A program made the translations under genes and the position numbers. From positions 1 through 43,873 of the IMG/VR virus record IMGVR_UViG_3300048088_000520: 43,873 nucleotides of DNA. One strand, 5' to 3'. The notes beneath the pieces are model-generated. The model made no database searches. It saw only the letters and a list, made by a program, of their open reading frames with translations, and was not told where the DNA came from. Of this stretch, positions 22,038-30,063 are shown in pieces; position 1 is the stretch's first letter, and each line of letters begins with the position of its first letter. This DNA comes from a virus.

Positions 22038-22873
22038 GGCTTCGACAACTCGATGCGGATGCGGCCCGGGCCGTCCATCTTGCAGCGGTGCGCCTGGTTG
22101 CAGTAGCCGCAGAGCGGGTGCGTCTCGGGGTCGGGCTCGGAGTACTTGGCGGTCTTGTCGTCGTACATGGAGCGGCCGGGGACCTCGCCGGCCTCGACGA
22201 TGGCGCGGATCTTGCTCAGGCGCTCCACCTCGGCTTCGACCAGCGGCAACCATTGGGCCTTGGTGAATACCCATTCGGACCAGAAGCGGTCGATGGGGCC
22301 GAGGCCCATTTCCTGCGCCTTGTTCACACTCACCGCTTCTCGGCTGAGGTAGACGATGCGGACCTTGGACCGGCCATGCGCGACCGCGTTCATGCCGCCC
22401 TGGCAGATGTGCGAGGCCGACGGGCCTTGGCCGCCCTCGGGACGCACCCGCGCCGGCTGGCCCTTGCCCGGTGAGCGGAAGTAACCATTCGACAGATCGA
22501 ACTTGTAGGCGCCGACCGTCTTGATCTCAATTATTTCCTGGTCCTCGGCGTCGTCGATCACTAGCCCGTCGTAGTGGCCCGAGATCAGGTCCCCGACCTG
22601 GCCTTTTGCCTCAATCGTGGCGGTGGGCCACCGCCACTGGATGGCAGCTTGCACATCGTCATGGAGTAGCGAACCCATCTTCGCGATGGCGAGTGACGCG
22701 CCGTCCATGGCGTCGGTCTCGGGCAGCTTGGCCGCCTTGTAGCCGAGCTTGCGCGAGCAGTCCATGACCCCCGAGAAGCGGAACGGGGTGTCCGCCGCGT
22801 GGTCCTTGTGGTGGTCCTGGGCGACCATCCACTCGGCGAAGGCCTGACCGATGCGCGGCTCGACGGTCCTCAC
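22034..22873 (-). CDS. Cas4-like Fe-S exonuclease (PD-(D/E)XK)
   Basis: It encodes 279 aa. The RecB-type nuclease motifs are visible: His71 (LLHDDVQ), Asp102 (SGHYDGLVI), Glu116 and Lys118 (IIEIKTVGAY), then QGGMNAVAH for the Gln-containing motif. Four cysteines fit a 4Fe-4S cluster in the Cas4/AddB arrangement: Cys39 near the N-terminus and CGYCNQAHRC at residues 255-264. Phage Cas4-like enzymes process DNA ends for recombination. There is no CRISPR array, so a recombination role is favoured. It sits in an overlap chain with the DNA-binding and HNH genes. Confidence 0.82.
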   Translation of the reverse strand: MRTVEPRIGQAFAEWMVAQDHHKDHAADTPFRFSGVMDCSRKLGYKAAKLPETDAMDGASLAIAKMGSLLHDDVQAAIQWRWPTATIEAKGQVGDLISGHYDGLVIDDAEDQEIIEIKTVGAYKFDLSNGYFRSPGKGQPARVRPEGGQGPSASHICQGGMNAVAHGRSKVRIVYLSREAVSVNKAQEMGLGPIDRFWSEWVFTKAQWLPLVEAEVERLSKIRAIVEAGEVPGRSMYDDKTAKYSEPDPETHPLCGYCNQAHRCKMDGPGRIRIELSKP

Positions 22874-23055
22874 TGCGAACCGGCGTCCATCAGGGCATCG
22901 ACGCTGTCGCGGAACACCCTGTAGTAGCCGCCCGGGAGCTTGAAGCCCTTGAGCGTGCCGGCCGCGAGGTAGCGCTTGATGGTCTCGTCGGAGACCGAGA
23001 GCAGCTTGCCCGCCTGGGTGGTCGAGAGTACCTGACGACTTTCGGTTTCATCCAT
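22870..23055 (-). CDS. BldC/MerR-type helix-turn-helix protein
   Basis: It encodes 61 aa. The pattern LSTTQAGKLLSVSDETIKRY, LAAGTLKGFKLPGGYYRVF is the excisionase/BldC-like winged helix (AAKLLGVS..TIRRW..-G.L...R...G..R). Such proteins bind direct repeats as regulators or excisionases. No integrase exists here, so a regulator is more likely. It is the first gene after early promoter 1, and its ATG lies only 8 nt after the -10 box, so the transcript is probably leaderless. Confidence 0.8.
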   Translation of the reverse strand: MDETESRQVLSTTQAGKLLSVSDETIKRYLAAGTLKGFKLPGGYYRVFRDSVDALMDAGSQ

Positions 23056-23063
23056 AGACTTAC

Positions 23064-23092
23064 ACTATGGCACACAACTAAAGGTATATCAA
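23064..23092 (-). promoter_or_regulatory. Early promoter 1 (leaderless)
   Basis: Minus strand TTGATA (23087-23092), 17-nt spacer, CATAGT (23064-23069); the ATG at 23055 follows 8 nt later. The -35 overlaps the TGA of the last lysis gene. It separates late and early transcription units. Confidence 0.55.
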
Positions 23093-23358
23093 GGAACCTT
23101 CGGCTGGCGGTGGTCGGGCAGGCCCGGCACCTCGTTGGGGATCGACTTGGAGTGGATGATGATGTGGTCGAGCTTCTTGTGCAGGTGGGAGTGGTGCTCG
23201 CGCCATTTGACCAAGAGCTTGCGACCGAGCAGCGTCACGCCGCCGCCGATGATCAGGTAGCTCAGGAGATCCTCGGGGCCGTTGCCCTGGAGGCTCGGCC
23301 AGAAGTACCCGAACCAGACACCGTGGAGCCAGTTGCCGATCTCGGAGAAGGGCGTCAC
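23089..23358 (-). CDS. Lysis-cassette membrane protein 4
   Basis: It encodes 89 aa from GTG 23358 (GTGA overlap). Residues about 31-45 form a membrane span (LLSYLIIGGGVTLLG), preceded by an aromatic segment (NWLHGVWFGYFW) and followed by a His/Lys-rich cytoplasmic helix (KWREHHSHLHKKLDHIIIHS). Similar tails occur in actinophage lysis-region membrane proteins. It may be a holin partner or antiholin. It is the last late gene. Confidence 0.55.
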   Translation of the reverse strand: MTPFSEIGNWLHGVWFGYFWPSLQGNGPEDLLSYLIIGGGVTLLGRKLLVKWREHHSHLHKKLDHIIIHSKSIPNEVPGLPDHRQPKVP

Positions 23359-23669
23359 GATCTCGACTTCACGTGCAGGTCGGGGAGGGGCGGCGGCGCC
23401 CCGCACGCCGCGAAGGCTTTGGTCTGGGCGCACTCGAGCCACGCCAACTGCTCGATGAGGACCAGTTGGCCCTGCGTCAGGAGAGGGCCGATGTGGTGCA
23501 AGCCCTTGTCGATGCTCGCCTGCAACGCGTGAGTGTTGGCCTGGGCGCCCTTGATCTCGACGCTCTGGTAGACGATGACGACGGGGGCGACCATGACCCA
23601 GAGCACCAGCACCGCCAGCCACGCCTTGCGGGCGATGTCGTGGTCCCACAACCGGGCGGCCCAGATCAC
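23355..23669 (-). CDS. Lysis-cassette membrane protein 3
   Basis: It encodes 104 aa. N-terminal span at residues 17-35 (WLAVLVLWVMVAPVVIVYQS), then a helical, Gln-rich extracytoplasmic region (HALQASIDKGLHHIGPLLTQ) and two cysteines (LECAQTKAFAACGAP). The topology of one N-terminal anchor with an external helix is like i-spanins, though no partner o-spanin is seen and the host is probably monoderm. Role uncertain. Confidence 0.5.
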   Translation of the reverse strand: MIWAARLWDHDIARKAWLAVLVLWVMVAPVVIVYQSVEIKGAQANTHALQASIDKGLHHIGPLLTQGQLVLIEQLAWLECAQTKAFAACGAPPPLPDLHVKSRS

Positions 23670-23992
23670 GTGTGTTCCTGTTCCTGTTCCTGGTTGGAGA
23701 TGACCTCCTTGATGAGGTGGTGCGTCTCGAGCTGGCCCTCATCGAGGGCGTCGAGCTTCTCGTCCACCACCGCCGTCCAGCCCTTGACTGCCGGGGTCTT
23801 GGTGCGCGGGTTGAGATCCTTGCCGAAGAGGAACTCGGCGATGGAGCGGGCGTCGGCGTCAGCGGTCGACCTTCCCCGCTTCCACGAATCGTAGGTCTTG
23901 GTCACCGAGCGCACGATGCTTACTACGACGTAGACGGCCAGGGGCGCGACGACGAAATCGACCCACCCCGCCGAGAGCGCCGCGCCGACCAC
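23666..23992 (-). CDS. Lysis-cassette membrane protein 2
   Basis: It encodes 108 aa from GTG 23992. One membrane span (residues 9-28, GWVDFVVAPLAVYVVVSIVR), then a long charged cytoplasmic region with coiled-coil character (EKLDALDEGQLETHHLIKEV) ending in Glu/Gln repeats. Between the holin and further membrane proteins, it is a candidate holin regulator. Confidence 0.52.
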   Translation of the reverse strand: MVGAALSAGWVDFVVAPLAVYVVVSIVRSVTKTYDSWKRGRSTADADARSIAEFLFGKDLNPRTKTPAVKGWTAVVDEKLDALDEGQLETHHLIKEVISNQEQEQEHT

Positions 23993-23997
23993 ACTGA

Positions 23998-24231
23998 TTA
24001 GGGCAGACTCGGTGGTGCCCCTACAGGCGGCGCCGGGGTGCCCGTTGACGGGTCGCTGACGTAGTGCTCGATGGCCAGGACGACCGAGCCGGCCACGACG
24101 AGGATCGAGCTCACCGCGGTGGGCAGGTGCAGGCTGGTCACCGACGCGGTGATCACGCCCATGACGATGCCCGCGATGGCGAGGACCTGGCGGGCGACGG
24201 CCCCTATCTGTTGGGTGTTCACGGTACGCAT
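23998..24231 (-). CDS. Holin
   Basis: It encodes 77 aa with two membrane spans (VLAIAGIVMGVITASVTSL and AVSSILVVAGSVVLAIEHYV) and a short Pro/Gly tail, the size and layout of two-span actinophage holins. It permeabilises the membrane and lets the amidase act. AAGGAG directly abuts ATG 24231, so GTG 24222 (9 nt away, product MNTQQIG...) may be the better start. Immediately follows the endolysin gene. Confidence 0.75.
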   Translation of the reverse strand: MRTVNTQQIGAVARQVLAIAGIVMGVITASVTSLHLPTAVSSILVVAGSVVLAIEHYVSDPSTGTPAPPVGAPPSLP

Positions 24232-24235
24232 CTCC

Positions 24236-24883
24236 TTAGGTAGGCAATCGTTCGGTGTGCCAGCCCGACGGCGAGACGATCTCCTGCCACCAGTGGTAGG
24301 CGACGTTGTTGACCACGCCCCAGACGTGGAGCTGGCCTCCTTGGACGAGTGATGTCACGGTTTCGTTCTCCTCTTTGCTCGGTGGTTCGGGTGGTGCTGC
24401 GGCGAGAGTGACGATGGTGGGGATCTGCGCTATGCGGATGGAGCCCGGGCACGGGTGATTCCCCCAGCTCGGGTCCGGTGTGCCGTCCGGGTTGGCGTGG
24501 GGGGTGATGCCGCGCTGGCCGTGCGCGACCGGGCCGGTGACGGGCCAGCCCTCCGCCGCGGAGAGCCAGTCGGCCAGCCGGGCGCCGGTCGCGAGCTGCG
24601 CGCCCGTCATGGCCTCGGTGTCGAACCCCTCGAACTCGCACGACGTGTAGGAGTCGTTGCCGTTCGCCTCGGCCCACGCCACCACGGACGTGTCGAGGTA
24701 CTGCTCGAGCGTGCCGTCCTTGGCGCACCAGAAGTGGGCCGATACCTGGGCCGACGGGTTGTCGAAGAAGCCGAACAGCGAGCCGTTGCCCTGCTGGACG
24801 TGGATCACGAGGCCCAGGTGGGCCGAGCGCGTGCCCCCGTGGTTGACCGAGATCGGCTTCTGCACCGCGAACGGGCAGATCAC
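24236..24883 (-). CDS. Endolysin, N-acetylmuramoyl-L-alanine amidase
   Basis: It encodes 215 aa from GTG 24883 (GTGA overlap with the fibre gene). An Amidase_2/PGRP-type domain covers residues about 15-155. Zinc ligands fit His28 (GLVIHVQ), His129 (ITPHAN) and Cys145 (NHPCPG); SAHFWCAKDGTLEQYLD is the typical core strand-loop. After a Pro-rich linker (AAAPPEPPSKEEN), a short C-terminal repeat (GGQLHVWGVVNNVAYHWWQE) probably binds cell wall. It cleaves the amide between MurNAc and the stem peptide. No lysin B-type mycolyl esterase lies beside it, so a mycolate-bearing host is less certain. Confidence 0.88.
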   Translation of the reverse strand: MICPFAVQKPISVNHGGTRSAHLGLVIHVQQGNGSLFGFFDNPSAQVSAHFWCAKDGTLEQYLDTSVVAWAEANGNDSYTSCEFEGFDTEAMTGAQLATGARLADWLSAAEGWPVTGPVAHGQRGITPHANPDGTPDPSWGNHPCPGSIRIAQIPTIVTLAAAPPEPPSKEENETVTSLVQGGQLHVWGVVNNVAYHWWQEIVSPSGWHTERLPT

Positions 24884-26307
24884 AACTGGATCGCTTTGAG
24901 CACCATGTCGACGATGGTCTGGCCCGCCCCGATGGCACCGGCCACGTTGGTGTAGGCCCACTGGGGGGCGAGCGTGTAGGAGGTGCCGGGGGTCAGGCCG
25001 GTGACGACGTTCTCGAAGTTCTGGTAGCTGCCCGAGTCGAGGAAGCCCGACTTGACCTCTGAGCCCAGCAGGTTGGTGTTGTTGGTGGTGCCGTTGGACC
25101 AGCGCAAGAGGATCTGGGTGCCCACGGTCCCGTTGACCCAGTACGACGAGCAGGTGAGCAGGAGGTTGCCGCTCGGCGGGGCGACGACGGTGAGCTTGGC
25201 GTTGGTCGAGTCGATGACCACGAAGGTGGCCGGGGTGGCCGAGTAGTTGGGGCCGACGATGCGGGTGTAGGCCAGGATCCCGCCGCCGTACTGCGGCGTC
25301 GAGCACTCGATGGCCTGCCACTTGGACCCGGCGCTGTCCCATTGGAACGTGGTGGTCAACATGACCGAGGCGACCGTGGTGGTCGGGAGCGGAACGGCGT
25401 TGGACGCCTCGAACGACGCGCCCCAGGTGATCGCCCGGCCCGTGCCGTTGTCGGTGATGCGCACGGTCAGGCGGTCCCCGTCGACCGGGGTGCCCGTGAG
25501 GCTCGTCGTCATCGACGTGATGGCCTGGGCCAGGCCCGTGATCGAGGCTACGTCGGTGGTGTCGGTGTTGATGGCGGGCGTCGCGGACTGGGTGACCGTC
25601 GTGACGCGCCGGGTGATGCGCTTAGCCGTGACGGTCTGGGTGGCCGTCGTGCCGAGGACCTGCTGGGCGATGGCCGCGGGGTCATAGGTCGTGGACGCCA
25701 TGAGGTTGGTGATGGCGCCGCCCGAGCCGTTGACCGTGGTGACCCCGGCGTGAGTGTGGTCGTAACGCGCCGGGTTGGCCGAGGTCCCGTCCGCGCCCGA
25801 CGACGCGACGGCCGTGGTGCCGCCCGAGCCGAACCCCGTCCACTGGAGCGCGGTGCCGACGACCTGGAGGAACTGCGACGCGGTGCCCCGGGCCAGCTTG
25901 GTGAGCGTGTTGGCCGAGGCGCCGACGAGCAGGTCGCCCGAGGCGGCCACCGCGCCGAGGGTCTGGACCGCGACCTGGTTGGCCTCGTCGAGATCCTGGG
26001 CGTCGATGGTGTGGAGGAACGAGCAGTTGGCCGCGTGCGTGGAGGCCGAGGCGCCGCCCGTGCCATAGCCGCGGCCCGAGGACGCCACCGTGAACGACGA
26101 GCCCGAGCGCGACGCGATCAGTATCTTCTCCTCGGTCGAGAGTCCCTGGTCCACGGTGATGATGAAGGGGCCGACCGAGCCGTCGGGGAAGGTCGTCCCG
26201 TCGTGCGCGGTGAAGCTGGTCGCGCCCGAGGACAGGCCCGCTGGGATGTAGTCGATGGCCGACGCGTTGTCGATGAACTGGCGTCTGATCCAGCTGGTTA
26301 TCGCCAC
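24880..26307 (-). CDS. Tail fibre protein with shared C-terminal module
   Basis: It encodes 475 aa from GTG 26307 with GGAG upstream. N-terminus (AITSWIRRQFIDNASAIDYI) and the Thr/Ser/Gly-rich middle are fibre-like. ASGADGTSANPARYDHTHAG near residue 170 is a common fibre linker. Residues about 225-320 (RITRRVTTVTQSATPAINTD, then DRLTVRITDNGTGRAITWG) match a region of the 250-aa fibre protein downstream on the map, so the two share a domain. The C-terminus is a beta-rich knob. Likely receptor contact. Confidence 0.7.
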   Translation of the reverse strand: MAITSWIRRQFIDNASAIDYIPAGLSSGATSFTAHDGTTFPDGSVGPFIITVDQGLSTEEKILIASRSGSSFTVASSGRGYGTGGASASTHAANCSFLHTIDAQDLDEANQVAVQTLGAVAASGDLLVGASANTLTKLARGTASQFLQVVGTALQWTGFGSGGTTAVASSGADGTSANPARYDHTHAGVTTVNGSGGAITNLMASTTYDPAAIAQQVLGTTATQTVTAKRITRRVTTVTQSATPAINTDTTDVASITGLAQAITSMTTSLTGTPVDGDRLTVRITDNGTGRAITWGASFEASNAVPLPTTTVASVMLTTTFQWDSAGSKWQAIECSTPQYGGGILAYTRIVGPNYSATPATFVVIDSTNAKLTVVAPPSGNLLLTCSSYWVNGTVGTQILLRWSNGTTNNTNLLGSEVKSGFLDSGSYQNFENVVTGLTPGTSYTLAPQWAYTNVAGAIGAGQTIVDMVLKAIQL

Positions 26308-26350
26308 GGTGCTCCGATTCTACGTTGACCAGGGGTTATGAATGGGGGAC

Positions 26351-27136
26351 TCACGGGCTCATCACCAGGAACATGTTGCCCGAGTTCGCGTAGGTGAAGG
26401 TCAAACCAAAGAGCGCAACAGAGGTACACGCTGTGTTGAATGTGTTCACAAAACTATTGCTACCGGCGGTAGCGCTTGCCGTAACGCCACCGACGCCCTG
26501 GAGCGTGGTAACGATTCCGTCCGTCGCTGACGTAAAGTCGTCGACGTTGCCGAGTGCGCTCGACCCCGACGCCCCCGTAAACGTGTTCGTGCCGACCGGG
26601 GTCCCGTGGACTCGACCGACGTAGCCCGTTACGGCCAACGCGTCCGGGAACCCCCCGGCCGTTGACCCTGTGCCAGGACTCACCGAAAGAGTCGTCAAAC
26701 TCGCCGTACCGCCTGATACGGACGCGGTGAGATCGAGTCCCAGCGTGCCCGCTGGTGGGCGCCATACCGACACGAGCCACGCGACGTACCACAAAGTCCC
26801 GGCGGTTGTGGTGGTAGGCGTTGACGTGAGGGTCAGGCTTGCCGACACGTCGGCCAGCGTGGCGACCTTCCACTGCATGACGCTGTCCACGGCCACATTG
26901 CTAGGGCCGCTTGTGACGATGGACCCGATCTGTTGCCAACCGCCCGAACCCGTGTCGGTCAACGCCAGTCCGGTTGCAAATGGGATTCCGTCTACCGCCG
27001 CCGTGCAGAGTGCGACAAGTAGGTCGCCTGCCTGTATCGAACCCGACAATGTGCCCGTGGCCGCGTTTGGTGCGGACGGGGTTGCCGGTTCGATTATGGC
27101 GTGACTAGCTGCAACGTGAGTCCATAAGGTACTCAT
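26351..27136 (-). CDS. Beta-rich virion appendage protein
   Basis: It encodes 261 aa, rich in Ser/Thr/Gly/Val with regular short strands (ATGTLSGSIQAGDLLVALCT, LWYVAWLVSVW, SVSPGTGSTAGGFPDALAVT). No motif is seen. Position between two fibre genes implies a tail tip, fibre or decoration role. AT content of third positions looks a little higher than in neighbours, suggesting a more recent gain. Confidence 0.55.
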   Translation of the reverse strand: MSTLWTHVAASHAIIEPATPSAPNAATGTLSGSIQAGDLLVALCTAAVDGIPFATGLALTDTGSGGWQQIGSIVTSGPSNVAVDSVMQWKVATLADVSASLTLTSTPTTTTAGTLWYVAWLVSVWRPPAGTLGLDLTASVSGGTASLTTLSVSPGTGSTAGGFPDALAVTGYVGRVHGTPVGTNTFTGASGSSALGNVDDFTSATDGIVTTLQGVGGVTASATAGSNSFVNTFNTACTSVALFGLTFTYANSGNMFLVMSP

Positions 27137-27143
27137 GCGTTCT

Positions 27144-27896
27144 CTACGCCACCGCTACACAACGCCACTTGGTCGTGGCGACGTTCCAGATGAAACCGAC
27201 GGAGAGCTTCGCGGAGATGACGGTCGTCGTCGGGAGTGCGACGGTCGAGGCTTCGAACGAGGCGCCCCAGGTGATGGCCCGGGCCGTCCCGTTGTCGGTG
27301 ATCTCGAAGATGAGCTGATCCCCACCGACCGGCGTGCCGCTCAGATTGGTCGTCATCGACGTGATCGCCTGATTCAGGCCGGTGATCGACGCGGTGTCGG
27401 TGATGTCGGTGTTGACCGTCGGCGTGGCTGATTGGGTGACCGTGACATAGCGCCGGGTGATGCGCGTGTAGGTGGCCTCGAGCACGTACCAGACCGTGCC
27501 GATCAGCTCGACCTCGAACCCCGCGTTGACCGGGACGGTGATGTTGCCGACCGCGCCGAAGTTGTTGAGCGTGGTGCCCGACCCCGGCGCGAGCGTGACC
27601 GTCACCGAGGCGAGGTTGGCGACGGTGTTGTTGGTGCCGTTGAGCGCCGTGGAGCCCGGCAGCGTCAGCGTCTGCGCCGCGGTGGACCCGGTGAAGACCG
27701 TCTCCTCACCTGCGCCGAGCGTGGCGGTGGTGTTGCGGGTCATGGCGACGGTCGACCCTGAGCCGATCGGCGACGAGACGCCGGCCGAGTTGAGCGAGAA
27801 CAGCGTGCCGCCGTTGAAGTACAACAGCTCGTAGCCCGACGGTGGGTTGGACGGCGCGGAGCCGTCGAAGAGGACGAGGCCCCCGGCGGCGGTCAT
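27144..27896 (-). CDS. Tail fibre protein carrying the shared module
   Basis: It encodes 250 aa. The N-terminus (GGLVLFDGSAPSNPPSGYEL) and a beta region (TLTLPGSTALNGTNNTVANL) resemble fibre head and shaft. Residues about 147-235 (ATYTRITRRYVTVTQSATPT, then ITDNGTARAITWGASFEAST) match the 475-aa fibre closely enough to be recognised by eye. This looks like module duplication. It overlaps the collagen-like gene by 4 nt. Confidence 0.65.
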   Translation of the reverse strand: MTAAGGLVLFDGSAPSNPPSGYELLYFNGGTLFSLNSAGVSSPIGSGSTVAMTRNTTATLGAGEETVFTGSTAAQTLTLPGSTALNGTNNTVANLASVTVTLAPGSGTTLNNFGAVGNITVPVNAGFEVELIGTVWYVLEATYTRITRRYVTVTQSATPTVNTDITDTASITGLNQAITSMTTNLSGTPVGGDQLIFEITDNGTARAITWGASFEASTVALPTTTVISAKLSVGFIWNVATTKWRCVAVA

Positions 27897-28195
27897 AGCG
27901 CGATCAACATCCCGGTGCCCTGGATCACGACGCTGCCTTCGACCGTGATGGGCTGCTTGAAGAGGACCTGGGTGTTAGTCGCCACGGTGAAGGTGGTGTT
28001 GGCCGCCACGTCGATGGGGGCGGCCGTGCCCGCGCCCGCCGCGCCCGGAGTGCCCGGGGGCCCGGGAGGACCGGCGGGGCCCTGCGAGCCCCCACCGAGC
28101 ACGCTCTGGGCGATGGTCCCGGCGAAGGTGGACGGGCGCTTGGCCCTGGGCACAGGGGAGGGGGGCGGGATGTCGCCGAAGGGCAGGACCGGCAT
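27893..28195 (-). CDS. Short collagen-like virion protein
   Basis: It encodes 100 aa from ATG 28195 (TGATG overlap). A GSQGPAGPPGPPGTPGAAGAG segment at residues 36-56 gives about seven G-X-Y triplets, a short collagen-like trimeric stalk. The rest is an N-terminal Pro-rich anchor and a C-terminal beta segment (NTTFTVATNTQVLFKQPITV). Probably a fibre adaptor between tail and fibre. A longer frame upstream is a shadow of the 622-aa gene. Confidence 0.62.
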   Translation of the reverse strand: MPVLPFGDIPPPSPVPRAKRPSTFAGTIAQSVLGGGSQGPAGPPGPPGTPGAAGAGTAAPIDVAANTTFTVATNTQVLFKQPITVEGSVVIQGTGMLIAL

Positions 28196-30063
28196 CAGAC
28201 CACCGTCCTCGCCGTGATGACCGCGACCCCGTTGAGCTCGCCCGTGGTGCGGCCCACCTGCTCGGGGATGTAGTCGATGGTCTCGATGGTCACCGGGTAC
28301 GGTCCGTTGTTGCCCACCTGGAGGGTGGAGATGACCTTGTTGGCCCGAATGGTGTCGAGGTAGGCGTACTCGGCCGAGGGCACCATGTGGAACTCGATGT
28401 CGCGGGTCTTGCACACCTCGCGCAACTGGATGACCACGGTCCAGTCCGTCGGCACCGGGGGGGCGGGGACCGAGCGCAGCGTGTGACGCAGCAGCGTGGG
28501 AGCGACCGTCTGGGACTGGCCCGCGGTGAGCAACTGGCGAACCTCGATGGCCTGGGAGAGCGTCTGGGGGGTGTTCCATTCCACGAAGGTGGCGTTGGTC
28601 TGGGCGATGGTGCCGAGCGTGGTGAAGGCGCCGCCGTTGAGCGAGACGGAGGTCTTGATGCTCGTGCCCGACGGCAGGGCGAGGAACTGGTTGTCGACGA
28701 AGACCGGCATCTTGTTGTCGACGAGGCTGTAGGTGATGAACCCTGAGTCGATGGTGCCGCTGGCGACGAAGTGCGAGGTGTCCTCCGCGTAGACGCCGTG
28801 GCCCGAGACCGAGAAGACCACCCTGGCGCCGAGGATGGTGATGGCGTTGACCGCGCCCTGCGTCGTGGCCATGAGGTCCGAGGCGAAGGCGGGAGCCAGG
28901 TCGCTCACGAACTGGGAGGGGTCCATGCGGAACAGCCCCGTCGAGGTCCCGTCGTAGTTCTGATAGGTCCCGTAGATGAAGCGCCCGTAGCCGGCGAAGG
29001 CGAGCACGGGGCTGGGCATGACGAAGAGCGGGCCTATCGTCAGGCTGACCGTGCCGGCCACGCCGTTGGCGAGCGACTGCTCGGCGAAGCGCCACCCGAG
29101 CGAGGTCCCGACCGTGACACCCGAGCCGGCGTAGCCGTAGATGGCGTTGACCGTCTCGCCCGTGGGGAGCTGGCCGCAGACGATGGGGGCTGCCAGGGTG
29201 GTGGCGTCGGTGTTGATCTGGATGGAGTAGACCACCCCGATGTTGCCGTTGTTGCCGCAGGCGAAGATGACCCCGTTGCCCTCGGCGAAGTCTTTCCATA
29301 CGAAGTTGGAGTAGTTCGACGTGAACAAAGCGGTGGGCAGCGCGCCCGTCGCGATGACGTTGTAGATCGTGCCGCCGTCGCCGAGCATGAGGCGGCCGAG
29401 GACGAAGCGCAGCACGGCGGCCGAGCCGATGGCGCTCGTCACGTACTGGGTGGCCGCCGCGTTGCCCTCGGTGGTCGAGTAGACGCCGCTCGCCCCGTAG
29501 GCCACGTAGACGGTATGGCCGTCGGTGCAGATCGACGACGCCGTGACCGCGGGCGTGCCGGTCACCGTCGTCCACGAGGAGAGGTCCGTCGAGAACTTGA
29601 GCGCCTGGCCGTCGATGGCGTAGACCGTCGAGCCGCAGGTGACGAGGCCGAGGTTGGTGGCCGACGACGTGAGCGAGTGGGTGGTGTCGTTGAGCAGGCC
29701 GAGCTGCCACTGCACCCACGGGTCGATGCCCTTGGAGGTCCGGTAGGAGAACTCCTGAGAGTTCTTGCGGTCGAGGTAGACCTGCCCCGCCCCGAGGTGC
29801 CAGGAGTCCTGAGTCCGGCGCCACAGGCTCTCGGTGGAGAGCGACTGCTCGCCCGGCTCGTTCGAGGTGTCGGCCTGGGTCCGGGTCGTCTGCGTGGTCG
29901 TGGCCCGCATGGCCTGGCGCTTCCAAGGCTTGAACTCGAGGTCCTCGAGATAGTTCCTGCCATTGATCGCGATGAGATAGGGGACCGGGACCTTGGAGGA
30001 GGACCCCTGCCCGGCCGACCAGGCGGTGTTGAGCTGGGAGTCGAGGGTGCCGATAGCCGGCAT
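28195..30063 (-). CDS. Beta-propeller-like tail protein
   Basis: It encodes 622 aa from ATG 30063. Residues 1-110 form the virion-binding part (VPYLIAINGRNYLEDLEFKP). Residues 120-480 show repeated strand clusters of propeller type (STVYAIDGQALKFSTDLSSW; HTVYVAYGASGVYSTTEG; GTIYNVIATG; FGYGRFIYGTYQNYDG-like FAGYGRFIYGTYQ; VVFSVSGHGVYAEDT). The C-terminus is another beta domain. Such proteins in short-tailed phages form tail or nozzle components. It directly follows the connector gene. Confidence 0.68.
   Translation of the reverse strand: MPAIGTLDSQLNTAWSAGQGSSSKVPVPYLIAINGRNYLEDLEFKPWKRQAMRATTTQTTRTQADTSNEPGEQSLSTESLWRRTQDSWHLGAGQVYLDRKNSQEFSYRTSKGIDPWVQWQLGLLNDTTHSLTSSATNLGLVTCGSTVYAIDGQALKFSTDLSSWTTVTGTPAVTASSICTDGHTVYVAYGASGVYSTTEGNAAATQYVTSAIGSAAVLRFVLGRLMLGDGGTIYNVIATGALPTALFTSNYSNFVWKDFAEGNGVIFACGNNGNIGVVYSIQINTDATTLAAPIVCGQLPTGETVNAIYGYAGSGVTVGTSLGWRFAEQSLANGVAGTVSLTIGPLFVMPSPVLAFAGYGRFIYGTYQNYDGTSTGLFRMDPSQFVSDLAPAFASDLMATTQGAVNAITILGARVVFSVSGHGVYAEDTSHFVASGTIDSGFITYSLVDNKMPVFVDNQFLALPSGTSIKTSVSLNGGAFTTLGTIAQTNATFVEWNTPQTLSQAIEVRQLLTAGQSQTVAPTLLRHTLRSVPAPPVPTDWTVVIQLREVCKTRDIEFHMVPSAEYAYLDTIRANKVISTLQVGNNGPYPVTIETIDYIPEQVGRTTGELNGVAVITARTVV

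Noticed and set aside
22870-23055. Excisionase implying a temperate phage
   Set aside because: The protein has the excisionase-like fold, but no integrase, attachment site or repressor is recognised, so a regulator is more likely.
27893-29926. Very long minus-strand frame of 677 codons
   Set aside because: Only its last 100 codons form a plausible protein, starting at 28195; the rest is the shifted frame of the 622-aa tail gene, rich in Arg and His.
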